Translations under genes and position numbers: made by a program
Shown here: one piece after another, positions 11,407 to 21,122 of the stretch
Layout of the letters: each line of letters begins with the position of its first letter
Numbering within the stretch: the first letter of the stretch is position 1
Assembly (NCBI GenBank): GCA_024220525.1
Contig: JAMYWO010000002.1
Location: 199,011 to 229,940 of the forward strand
Direction: 5' to 3'
DNA from: Cochliopodium minus
Taxonomy: Eukaryota; Discosea; Himatismenida; Cochliopodiidae
DNA length: 30,930 nucleotides
Notes under the pieces: model-generated
The model's input: only the letters and a program-made list of their open reading frames with translations
Told to the model about the DNA's origin: nothing
Database searches by the model: none

Positions 11407-12530
11407 TTAAATAGAAGGCAAATAAATATGAGAACCACCAAACAAATTCAAATTTCCTTTTAACATCCAAAACATAGTTTTCAATATTTTGAATCCCAAA
11501 CTCAAACACTTTGTGAAAAAAAGAGGGTAATCAACAAAAGAAACAAAAAAAACAGGATTTTCCTCCTTATTCTCTTCACAAAAAAAAGAAAGCAAAGACA
11601 AAATAACCTCCTCATTCTCCGAAACAGCATGAGAATCAACCTGAAATCCAGTAGAATAACCAACAAGAGTATTTCCATCAAAAGCAACAACAGCTTTGTT
11701 CAAATGCTCAAAATGAAGATTTGCTTCCAAATTTGTTTTTTTAAAGCAAAGTTTTTTGCACAGAGAAACATCTTTTTCTTCCATCTTTCTGCACACAAAT
11801 TTATTTTCGTATTTTACTTTTCCAGTCATCAACGCTAAACTTTTTTTCGCTTGAAAGCCTAGTTTGGTATAGAGTGAAAAGGCTTGGCTGTTGTGACAGT
11901 TGACAGTAAGAACCAAATCTTTTTTATCTTAATTTATATATTTAAATTTTCAATTTGAAATTTAGAATTTAATAAAAGCAAAAATCAATCTACCTTTGTT
12001 TGCAACCTCGATCACAGCCTCCATTAATAATTTCCCTTTTTCATGATTAATTCAATTAAATCTTCTCCCATTTTTTTATTGAATATTCTTTTACCTATTC
12101 CATTTGATTGATAATCAGGAGATATTCCTAACAAGAATAAACTAATAATTTTGTTTTCTAGCATGATAATTCAATATTTTTACCTAATGGTCCAACACCA
12201 TAAAAACCTATGAAAAATTATAATATATCTGCTAGTTGTATACCCTCTTTCACATAAAAATTTGCACCTAAATATGAAAACTGGTTGTAATAATTTTATT
12301 ATTCTTTTTTTTTTTTTAATACCCACTATTTTTTTATCATGCAAAGCAATAAAACATTGATCCTTGAGGGCACTTACAACTTCTTTTGCAATCTCTCTAT
12401 CTGATAAATCCTCAAATATGCTGTATTTCTCCTGTACCCCCAAGAAAGATGTGGTGATCACATCTATTATCTCGTTAATATCTTCCTCATTATCGTACTT
12501 TTTTATTGTTATGTCCAATTTGCTTTTCAT
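11407..12530 (-). CDS. GNAT-family acetyltransferase with degenerate second half, 283 aa
   Basis: Exons 12530-12323, 12267-12244, 12207-12184, 12127-12095, 12035-11994 and 11927-11407; 852 nt, in phase throughout. Residues 5-150 form a GNAT domain: CFIALHDKKIVGGANFY, then GPLGISPDYQSNGIGKLLM with Q-x-x-G-x-G at 92-97 (acetyl-CoA pyrophosphate loop), and LVLTVNCHNSQAFSLYTKLGF, the usual N..A..lY..lGF motif B. The second half resembles a weak GNAT repeat (VAFDGNTLVGYSTGF) ending in GGSHIYLPSI, as in double-GNAT proteins. Expected reaction: acetyl transfer from acetyl-CoA to an amine; substrate unknown. Two exons are only 24 nt and one intron is 36 nt. The paralogue lies at 9363-9971. Confidence 0.85.
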
Positions 12531-12641
12531 TTTTTATTTTTATTTATTTTTATTATAAATTTTTTTATTTTGAAATAAATAAATATTTTTAATTGATACA
12601 TTTTCTTTATCTTTTCTATCTTCATTTATATTTTTTAAAAG
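12531..12641. other. short intergenic spacer between two minus-strand genes
   Basis: 111 bp of almost pure A/T between the LRR receptor's stop (12642) and the GNAT start (12530). It must hold the receptor's 3' end signals and the GNAT promoter. No specific motif was identified. Confidence 0.4.
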
Positions 12642-15600
12642 TTAATTTATGAGCATTTTCTTTTTGTTTTTAAAGTAGTTTAGGACTGGATAAATAATGA
12701 TGCAGGTGGAGTAAATAAGAAGAAAAAAGAAAAAGATGTAATATCCAAACTGAGCAAGGTAGTGATAAAAAATAGAAGTAGAAGTATCTCTAAAAAATTT
12801 TTTAAAAAAAATAAAGAAAGAAAGAAAAAACAATGAAAAGAAAAAAAACAAAAAAAAAAAAATAAAAAATAATTTTTTTTTACATTCCCAAAGAGAAAGA
12901 GTTGATTAGTACAAACAATAGACTTCCCATAAACTCAAAGTTTTGTTCGTGTGAGTAGAAGAAGGGTTGAGTGAGCATTTCGAGGTAGAGAAAGATGAAA
13001 ATGACGATCATGGACAACAAAAGATAGGAAGGAGATTCTGTAACAAAAATGATTCCTATCAAAATTTTTCTTAGAAACCTGAAATGTATTTTAAGAAAAA
13101 CAGTTTTTCGAGAAATAAAACATTTTTTAAAATGAAAATGAAATTTTTTTACCATGTAAATTCAAACCAAAAATAATTTGGTTTAAAATTCTTGTTTTTA
13201 TTTTAACGAGAAAATAATTAGTGAAAATTAACTTTTTAAAAAATACAAAAAAAAGAAAGTACCAAATATAAAATCCCGTATTTGTTGGAAATTCTAGGAG
13301 ATCCAAGGTCTTTACGATAAGAAAACACAATGAGAGCAAAAAACAAAGGAACTCCCAAACCAAACAGAAAACCTTTTTTTTTAAAATTTTTATTCATTTT
13401 TTTTATTTTTTTTTACATTTTTTTATTTTTTTATTTTTTATTTTTATTTTTTTAATTTTTTATTTTTTACCAAGAGAATACCCGATTTTGGTTAAATGAA
13501 CCCATTCACTGTCGTAATTGTAGCATTTAACATAAGCGTTTGAATCCAAGTAGGGTACCCCATTGATGTCTATACAATCAAAAGCTTTGATTACTTGTCT
13601 GAAGATCCAAAAATAAAAAAAATAAACAGAAAAAACAAAATATCCGATCAACTTAAAATAAAAAAATAATTAAAAATAAAAATTAAAAATAAAATAAAAT
13701 TAAAAGTTACTCTGTCTCTCAGTGAAATATATTTACATGCAGTCCCAAATAATGTTCTCTCTTCAACTTGAGAGTTTGCTATGGGCATACCGTAAGACAT
13801 GCTGTTGTTAGAATTGATCATCTCTATTGTAACTTTTATGTTATCTCTTTTAAGACTTTTCACTCGTTTGTATTTAATATAAAAATGATTCAAGCAAATA
13901 AATAAAAGACCTAAAAAAAAATGAAAATGTTTTTAAATAATTTTTAATAGATTTAAAAAAAAAAATTTTTTTTTTTACCAACAGTTGTAAATATCAAAGG
14001 ACAGAGTGAATCCAAAATCCAAACTAATATTCATAAAAAAAAAAAAAAAAATTTAGAAGTTTATTGCTGTGATAAAATAGTATCTTACTTTGTCCTTGGT
14101 TTAAATCTCTAAAGAAAGGTAAGCAAGTATAGTTGGGTATTGCTGGTGTTGTCTTAAAAAAAAAAAAAAGAATTATTGATGAATAAAATAATAATGTGTT
14201 TTACAAAGTTTAATAGCTGGTTGCTAAATGTGAGCTGAAATAATTGTAAGAGCCACAAAAAAATTTTAACAACACCAGAAACTAAATTTAATTAACAAAA
14301 TTAAATAAGAAGATGTTGATGTTTCTGTTTTTTTTTACCACTTGCTATGTCGTCATTTTTGTTTACTGAATATTGAACGTAAGCAGAACAGCACATCAAA
14401 AAGGCTTTTTTAAGAGAATAAAAAAAAAAAATTTTTTTTTGAAAATGAAATTAAAAAATAAAATAAAAAATTAAATTAAAATAAATGAATTATCTTTTTA
14501 ATTAAATTAGAAAAAAATTAAAAAAAATACCTGAAGATACAAGAGCTTGCATCCAATTTGAAGAGGAGTTGGTTATCATAACAAGAACTTCTATTATGAN
14601 NNNNNNNNNNNNNNNNNNNNNNNNNNNNNNNNNNNNNNNNNNNNNNNNNNNNNNNNNNNNNNNNNNNNNNNNNNNNNNNNNNNNNNNNNNNNNNNNNNNA
14701 AAAATACCTGAAGATACAAGAGCTTGCATCCAATTTGAAGAGGAGTTGGTTATCATAACAAGAACTTCTATTATGAAGGTCAAAAATAGGAAGAAAGGAA
14801 CATTATTGTAATCAACAAAGACGAAACTGCAGAAAAATAACGCAAGAAGAAGGAATATCACCCCTGCTCCCCATCCAGAATAACTTTCGCAATCAAAACA
14901 TTGAGTAAATGATCTGTACCAATATTTTCCACCAAATTGTTTTTCACAAAATGCTTTAAAAAGAAAAAATTTAAGTGAAAAGTTTTAAAGATTTTTGAAA
15001 TTTTTACCACACATGAATCCTTTGTACCTTATATATTTTGTTAATAAAAAAAAACTTTGAAAATTTTTTTTAAATACCCATCTTGACAAACTCCTCCTTC
15101 GACTTTGTTATTTACTACATCAAAAACACAATTATCAGCCTTACAGCAAGGTGTTTTACTCCTAATTTCAAAAATATTAAATTTTTATAAAAAAAGAATA
15201 CATTGAAAACAAGAATACTTTGTAATTGAAAAAGATCCACACCTAAGGAAAACAACTTCATTTTTATCAGTAACATTTGGATAAAAATTTTTGGGATAGA
15301 ATATTTTCGACCCCACACAATCAATTCCTGAAATATTACTACAAGGATGACAATAAACAGGAGCAATCCCGTATGTACCTATTTTTATATACCTATTTTT
15401 AAATTTGATATAGAGATTTTTTTTTTACCTTCTAAACATTCACAATTTGCATAATTTATTCTTATTGGATCTATTGATATTTTGTTGCTTGCTTGTAATC
15501 TTGTTGTAAGATTGTAAGAGATAAGATTGTTAGAATATTGAAGAGAATACACACTTTTACATTGAAGAAAGAAGTTTTTGACTTCCAACAATTCTGTGGG

Positions 15601-16865
15601 ATCGGAGAAAAAATAATTTATAATTTGAAGATCCGAATTGTTTCTTACATCCAAGTAAGAAGTTTGCCAATTCAAGTCTAATTCTCCATTTAATTTATTT
15701 TCTGAAAGATCAACAAAGTTTAGTTTTGAGTACTCAGTAAGAAGTTCTACTTGGCCCACTTGATTAATAGAATTGTTTCTTAAAATCACAATTTGTATTT
15801 CGTAAGGAAGTACAGGTATCTCAGATAATTGGTTGTGAGAAATAAACAGATTTGCTGTACTAATATCTATAAATGAAAATATATTTACTGAAGAGATGTT
15901 GTTAAAAGACAAGTCTAACAAAATCAATGAGAGTTGTGGTATTTCCAAATTTTCAAAGTTGGGTATCTCTTGTATTGAATTTCCTGATAAAATTAATGTT
16001 TTGAGAGTAGAAGGAAAGCTTGTGAAATAGGAAGGTAGTACTTCAATCTTATTTCTCGACATAGTAAGGGTCATTATATTTTTTAGTTTGGTAAACCCTT
16101 TCGCTAATTCTATTTAATTAAATTGTTATATTATATAAACAATAATAAAACAAGATATTATTTCTTACCTATAATATAATTTTCATCCAAATTTAATAGA
16201 TTTAAATTTGTATAATTTTCCCAATCAACATTAGACACGTTTTTGATCATATTGACTGAAAGTGTTAATTCTTGAACATATACATTCCCGCAATCTGGCA
16301 ACGAAGTCACTTTGTTTGTGGATAGTTGTAAAGTATTTAGATTAAGCTGGCAAAATGACTCGTTAATGTCACCTCTAAAATAAATTTTTGAGCTTTTTTT
16401 TGAAAATAAATTTAAATTTATTTTCAAAAAATTTTTACATTAAATATTTATTGTTTGTAAATTAATAATTGGTTGTGTTAATTTTATCACCCTTCAAATT
16501 ATTTTCGGACAATTGTATTGAATTTATTGTCTTATTATCGGATTCACAAGTTATTCCACAATAATTACAATAATTAGTGTAATTAAAATCCCATTTACAA
16601 GGGAACCTAAATTATGATCAATTAGACCAATAAATCTTATAATGAATATCAAATATATCTAACCAATTTTCACCATCCAATCCAACAAAAAAATCTTGAG
16701 AAAATATTATTAAATATTTTATTTTTTTTCATTGAAAATTCGATTGACTTTGAAGTATTTACCACATAAATTTTTTGATGTTGAAGAAAGATTGGAACAT
16801 ATTTGATAATCTTGCATATTTACAATTGAGATTAAAAACAAAAGAAAATAAAGAAGAATTTTCAT
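12642..16865 (-). CDS. leucine-rich-repeat receptor with Cys-rich stalk and multi-helix membrane region, about 914 aa
   Basis: Nineteen exons: 16865-16763, 16694-16664, 16606-16491, 16372-16169, 16109-15429, 15378-15243, 15161-15078, 15027-15008, 14953-14708, 14404-14339, 14281-14205, 14152-14089, 14023-13979, 13910-13711, 13651-13471, 13372-13263, 13190-13153, 13078-12884, 12789-12642; 2745 nt, all phases consistent. Residues 1-18 are a signal peptide (MKILLYFLLFLISIV). An LRR N-cap follows (FPCKWDFN, CNYCGITC), then about ten LRRs (such as LILLDLSFNNIS), a Cys-rich stalk with CQDGYKGFMCAFC, and several membrane helices from residue about 490. The C-terminal half holds family-like signatures: CIDINGVPYLD, KYGILYLNFKPNYFWFEF and a basic tail. 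Likely a plasma-membrane sensor with extracellular LRRs; ligand and signalling unknown. The last exon was added because a GT at 12883 and an AG at 12790 extend a final helix past an apparent TAA; the choice between two nearby acceptors is uncertain. A false-duplicate gap lies inside one intron. Confidence 0.8.
14523..14599. repeat. 77-bp left flank of gap, identical to 14700-14776
   Basis: These 77 bases end exactly at the first N and recur exactly from the first base after the last N. They include the 3' end of LRR-receptor exon 9 and its splice donor. Only one copy is needed for a continuous gene, so this is an uncollapsed contig overlap. Confidence 0.9.
14600..14699. other. 100-N assembly gap
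   Basis: Exactly 100 Ns, the usual placeholder for a gap of unknown size. With both flanks identical over 77 bp, the true gap is probably negative: the contigs overlap and no sequence is missing. Confidence 0.95.
14700..14776. repeat. 77-bp right flank of gap, identical to 14523-14599
   Basis: Second copy of the overlap. Coding bases 14776-14708 are part of LRR-receptor exon 9 (residues ending MQALVSS) and the GT donor is at 14707. Confidence 0.9.
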
Positions 16866-17005
16866 TAGAATTTTTTTATTTATTTATTCTTTAATTGAAC
16901 ATTCTTTTTGATTTATCTTTCTACAATCTCAATCTAACCAAGCATATTTTTCATAAACTTCAAAGATGAATGAATAATTAGAAATTTGAAATCAAATTAA
17001 AAAAA
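16866..17005. promoter_or_regulatory. short divergent promoter region
   Basis: Only 140 bp separate the start of the LRR receptor (minus) from that of the SH3 membrane protein (plus). The region is AT-rich with no clear TATA or other word. Both genes must share it for their core promoters, so co-regulation of two membrane proteins is possible. Confidence 0.4.
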
Positions 17006-18803
17006 ATGAAAAAAATGAGTGAAGAGAAGGAGATAATAGAAGAGGAGTAAACATTTTTTTGATTTGATGATTATTTATAAATTAAATTCACCTCTTATTT
17101 TCTGACTGATATTTAACAGAGGAAAGAAAATAGGATGGATAATCATTGAGAAAGTGATTGTTTTGCATGATTATGTTGCTGATAAAAGCAATAAATTGAA
17201 CATAAAGAAAGGGGTTAAAAATTTTTTTTTTTTGCTTTATTCAAATCACTAATAAATTTCTTCAATAAAACAATACAGGACATAATAGAAGTCATCAAAA
17301 AATCAAGCAAAGGATGGTAAATTTTGAAAAATTATATTTCCAAAGATTCACTTGTCAATTGGAATACTTATATACCATTCAATATCATTCACAAATTTAT
17401 AAATCTCTTTTTAAAAAAATAAGGGATAAAGGTATATTGAATGGAAAGATAGGATATTTCCCATCAAATTATGCAGAAATATATAATGAAGATTCATCTG
17501 TGAGCACATCATCCTCCACAAAAAGAAAATCCTCAAAATCCTCAAAATCAAGACAAGAAACATCTTCCTCCATCAATGAAGAGAAAGAAGATGAAAGGAA
17601 TGAAAAAAACTTTAAGTATCATGTTCTCTTTCTTCAATTTTTTTCATTATTTGGTAAATGTTTCTTTGAAATTTAAAAATATTTAATCATTTCTTTTTAA
17701 TATAAATAAATTCCTTTTTTCTTTAGCTCATATGATACCAGTAACTTACCACCCAATGTGGCTCAAAACGTTTCTTTTCAAATACTTTCCACAAGATTTT
17801 ACATGTCAAGAATTCTTGGATCCCCTTCTTTGTACTTTGCTCACATTTTATCTCTACTACGTTTTGGAAGTCACCATAACCAAAAACAAAGTTAAAAACG
17901 CCACTAAATACCGTCTAATATCTGTTTTTTTTGCGATTATATTAATGCATGGTCATGGAGCACATTTAGCAACGTAAAAGAAAGAATAAAATTTTCATTA
18001 CAAAAAATATCACTCTTTTCAAAAAAAAAAAATTCTTTTCAAAGTAATGCTATTGAGAGAATATTCAAATACAATGCTCTTCCAAAAGATTCAAGAGTGT
18101 ATCATTTAACTTATTATTTCGACGAACACTACGGACATTATTTTTGGTTGGTAAAAAAAAAAACTAACTAAAACAAAAATTTTTCTACTTAATTTTTTAT
18201 TTTTTTTTTTATTTATAATAAATTGTTAGACAGGAGACACTGTAATGTTACTCATAATTTCTTATGTTGATGCTTTTTGTGGTGAAAGAAAAAAAGAAAA
18301 AGGAGGGAACATTTTTTTCTATTTTTTCTATTATATCTTTTCTTTTTTGAATGGAGTACTTTGGTTCATTGCTTTTATGGAATCTCAATGTGCTATCTTG
18401 GGATTATTTTTCAGCAGTAAACAAAAAATTATTTTCTTTTTATAAAAAACACTTTATTCTCTCCATTTTCTTTTTAATAAAAGGTATTGGTTTTTCTTTG
18501 AAGATTCTTTCTTATGTCAAAAACAAGAATGATCCTCGTCTCAACACTAAAAACATTTTTTTGATGTTGGACTTTCCTTTTATAGGGTATAAAAAAACAA
18601 AACTTATTCAAAATATACTTTTTTTTATATTTTTTATATATTATGCACATCTAAAAATAAACAGATATTTCTTTCTTTACTCTTTTACTTTGGCTTGGTA
18701 TTTTTATTGGGGTTATTTTCCTGAGATGAATGTCTTGAGTTTGGGTGATTTCCATAGCTGGATTCCAAAATTTTATTCCACAATAAGGTATTATTTGGGA
18801 TAG
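17006..18803 (+). CDS. SH3 domain fused to a histidine-rich polytopic membrane domain, 394 aa
   Basis: Nine exons: 17006-17046, 17120-17213, 17279-17316, 17424-17653, 17727-17973, 18045-18150, 18230-18416, 18484-18586, 18665-18803; 1185 nt, in phase. The last intron (18587-18664, 78 nt) keeps the frame if retained, so it is the least certain. A second in-frame ATG lies at 17015. Residues about 22-78 form an SH3 domain split over three introns: VIVLHDYVADKSNKLNIKKG, DIIEVIKKSSKGW, GKIGYFPSNYAEI. A Ser/Lys-rich linker follows. Residues about 125-394 hold six or seven hydrophobic helices with conserved-looking polar groups inside or beside them: MHGHGAH (His 209, 211, 214) and FDEHYGHYFW (Asp 243, Glu 244, His 245, His 248). 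The His/Asp/Glu set looks like a metal site of a membrane hydrolase, but I cannot assign a family. SH3 would sit on the cytosolic side, binding proline-rich partners. Confidence 0.75.
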
Positions 18804-19474
18804 ATGATAGTTCCTCCTAAATTATATTGAAAAAATTAAAAATTTTATAACTTTTTTTTTTTGTTTGAATATTTTGGTATCTCATTTTTTTGAATTCAAA
18901 TATTAGATTAGATTTGAATTAGATATTGTTGTTTTTTTTTTTTATTTTTGAGTCAAGGATAGTAATCTCTACTATCCTATCCTGGTTCAGTGTGTACTTT
19001 TTGCATAAGTAGTTGATGGGCTACTGCTTTAGCACAAGTGGCGATGACACGATGTATTATTATTTTTGCAGCTTCCTTTCCTGAAATAATCAGGACTTTG
19101 AAAATTCAAATGTTTAAAAATTTTATAAATTTCCTTTTTGTTTTACAAAAAAGAGGAGAAACGTTTTCTTTAAAAGAAGCAACCTTCATTACTCATTTTG
19201 ATGGGAGGTATTGGAAAACCCAAATGAATTCAGACCAGAAAGATTTTTTAAGAATTTGATTATAATTTGAATAAGCTTTGGATATTAGATAATTTGAAAT
19301 GAGAAGTGTCATTTTGGTTGATTTTCTCTAATTTTTTGATGGAGGGAATTCAAGGAGGATTGAAAATGTGAGCTTAAAAAAAAAATTTAAAAAATAAAAT
19401 GATTATTAATTTGGGTGATTTCGAATCAAATATAAAACAATTGGAATTTGAATTTGTTTAATTGGATCAAATAT
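18804..19474. other. convergent intergenic region with a perfect hairpin
   Basis: 671 bp between two converging genes. It contains an 8-bp perfect hairpin at 18957-18977 (GGATAGTA, loop ATCTC, TACTATCC) followed by about 100 bp of less AT-rich sequence. A 73-codon plus-strand frame at 19038-19259 resembles nothing and lacks coding character. Long poly-T and poly-A runs flank it, consistent with two transcript ends. Confidence 0.5.
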
Positions 19475-20865
19475 TCAGTTTGGCAAATTGGAAAGAATAA
19501 TTTTGGCTATATCTTGTTGAATATCCATATCTTCTGCTAATTCTTTTACATTATCTCGATATGTTAACAAGTAAGTGAATGAAAATATTCCATTATCGTA
19601 GAGAATCTTGTGGATATCTTCCTTCATTTCTTTTTTGATTCCTCTCAATAACAAAGAAATCCCTATTCTTTTGGCTTGATCAATATTCAACCCCAATTCT
19701 TCTTCCAACTCTTTTTCATTCATATTTTCCAAGCGATTGATGTGGTCAATTCCATTTTCTTTGAATTTTTTGGATACTTTGGGAAAATAATCAGATCCTA
19801 TTTCTTGATGGAGGAATAGATATGTAAATATCATTGAAGATAATTTTTCATTGAATCCTATATCTGTAAGATCTTCTTGAGTGGAGATATTAGAAGAAAA
19901 TTCTGATAAGGTGATGATGGAATTTTCTTTGAGAATTCGAAATATTTCATTTTCTTGTTTTGAATCTATTAATTTAACGAAATCAACCAACAGTTGATCA
20001 AACAATTCATTTTCAGGTTTTTTTTTTGGCTGTTTTGATTCGATAAGAATCTTTTCCATCTTTTCATTCTTCTCTGTCAACAATTTGATAGCATTTTCTA
20101 TTCCTTCATTCTTTTGTTCAATTTCCTTTGAACTGTTGGACAGATCCTTCCTTGAGCTTTCTATAGTTTTGGTGATCTCGCCTTTGTTCTCCTTATTGTC
20201 ACTCAAAGAGATGATGATCTCCTTTTGGCTTTCTTTGATTTCGTTGATGTTGATGAGGATCTTCTCTTGATTTTCCTTTAAATCAATTATTTCTTTCTTT
20301 ATCTCCCCAAAGTAACCAAAAAGCTCCTTGATGAACATGGAGTTATTACATTCATTCTCGTGGATATGTACTATGTTTCTTTTATTCTTGAAAGGGCAAC
20401 CTAAAAAATTTTGAAACAAGATGAATTATTTGAATTATAAAAAAAAACAATCCATTTACCCATCTTGAATCCACAACATCTTATTTCTGCATTGGGACAA
20501 GTCTCAAGGTGAACAGCTTCATTCCCTCTTTTTACATTTTCATCACATTGAAACTCACATGGATAGAAACAATCATCAGAGAGATGTGTTTCCCATTCAT
20601 TCAATTTGCACACTTTTTCGCATTTCAAACATTTCACCACCATCTTTTGTTTCAAATTATTTATTGTATTGTTCATCACATCGTATGTCCCAAAAGAATG
20701 TTTGCTTAATACTGGGCATGTATCTGATATTTCTTCTTTTTCGATGTGGCTATGGCACACTTTATTTGAACATACACATTGATATGCATTTTTCAGCAAT
20801 TTTAGACAAAAATCGCACTTTAAGCTTGGGAGTATTTCATTGACATGCTCGTAATCTTCGCTCAT
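19475..20865 (-). CDS. RING-like/TRAF-type zinc-finger protein with coiled coil and SAM-like repeats, 443 aa
   Basis: Two exons, 20865-20460 and 20400-19475 (intron 20459-20401, phase 1). Residues 17-50 resemble a degenerate RING (C17-x2-C20, C30-x-C32, C37-x2-H40, C50-P) with fewer ligands than a full RING. Residues about 78-165 are TRAF-type zinc fingers (VKCLKCEKVCKLNEWETH, then CPNAEIRCCGFKMGCPF and HIHENEC). Residues about 175-255 are a coiled coil. The C-terminal 180 residues hold about three SAM- or HhH-like helical repeats, for example GIDHINRLENMNEKELEEEL. TRAF-type proteins act as adaptors or E3 ubiquitin ligases; the incomplete RING makes ligase activity uncertain. It diverges from the giant gene, whose N-terminus carries similar repeats (ENKVETIEDAKKLSKNDL). 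Possible SAM-SAM pairing between the two products is inference. Confidence 0.8.
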
Positions 20866-21122
20866 CTTTTTTTATTTATGAGTATATAAATTTATATTTT
20901 ATATTCTATTTTTTATAATATATTAAATTCTATGATTTTTTAAATTTCCTTCAATGAAAAAAATTCATCTTTAAATTTTATGATTTGATTTCAAAAAATA
21001 ATTGTGCTGTATATTCTTATTTAAATTTTATGTTTTCTTTTTTTTTTTTTGGTAAGATCAATACAAATTATAAATAATTATAAAAATAAAAAAAAAAATC
21101 AAACCAGACCAAAAAAAAAGAA
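20866..21122. promoter_or_regulatory. divergent intergenic region between the zinc-finger gene and the giant gene
   Basis: 257 bp, very AT-rich, with poly-T (about 21040-21051) and poly-A tracts. No distinct motif was recognised. The head-to-head arrangement means both genes draw on this interval for initiation. Confidence 0.4.

Noticed and set aside
12880-12882. TAA as the end of the LRR receptor
   Set aside because: It lies in a GTAAAA donor context. Splicing to 12789 adds a plausible last membrane helix and a basic tail, in phase, ending at 12642.
18980-19060. tRNA-like GGTTCAG box after the hairpin
   Set aside because: No acceptor stem or A-box at the right distance; not a tRNA.
19038-19259. 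73-codon plus-strand open frame
   Set aside because: No similarity, no splice-compatible neighbours and irregular composition; it sits between two converging genes.
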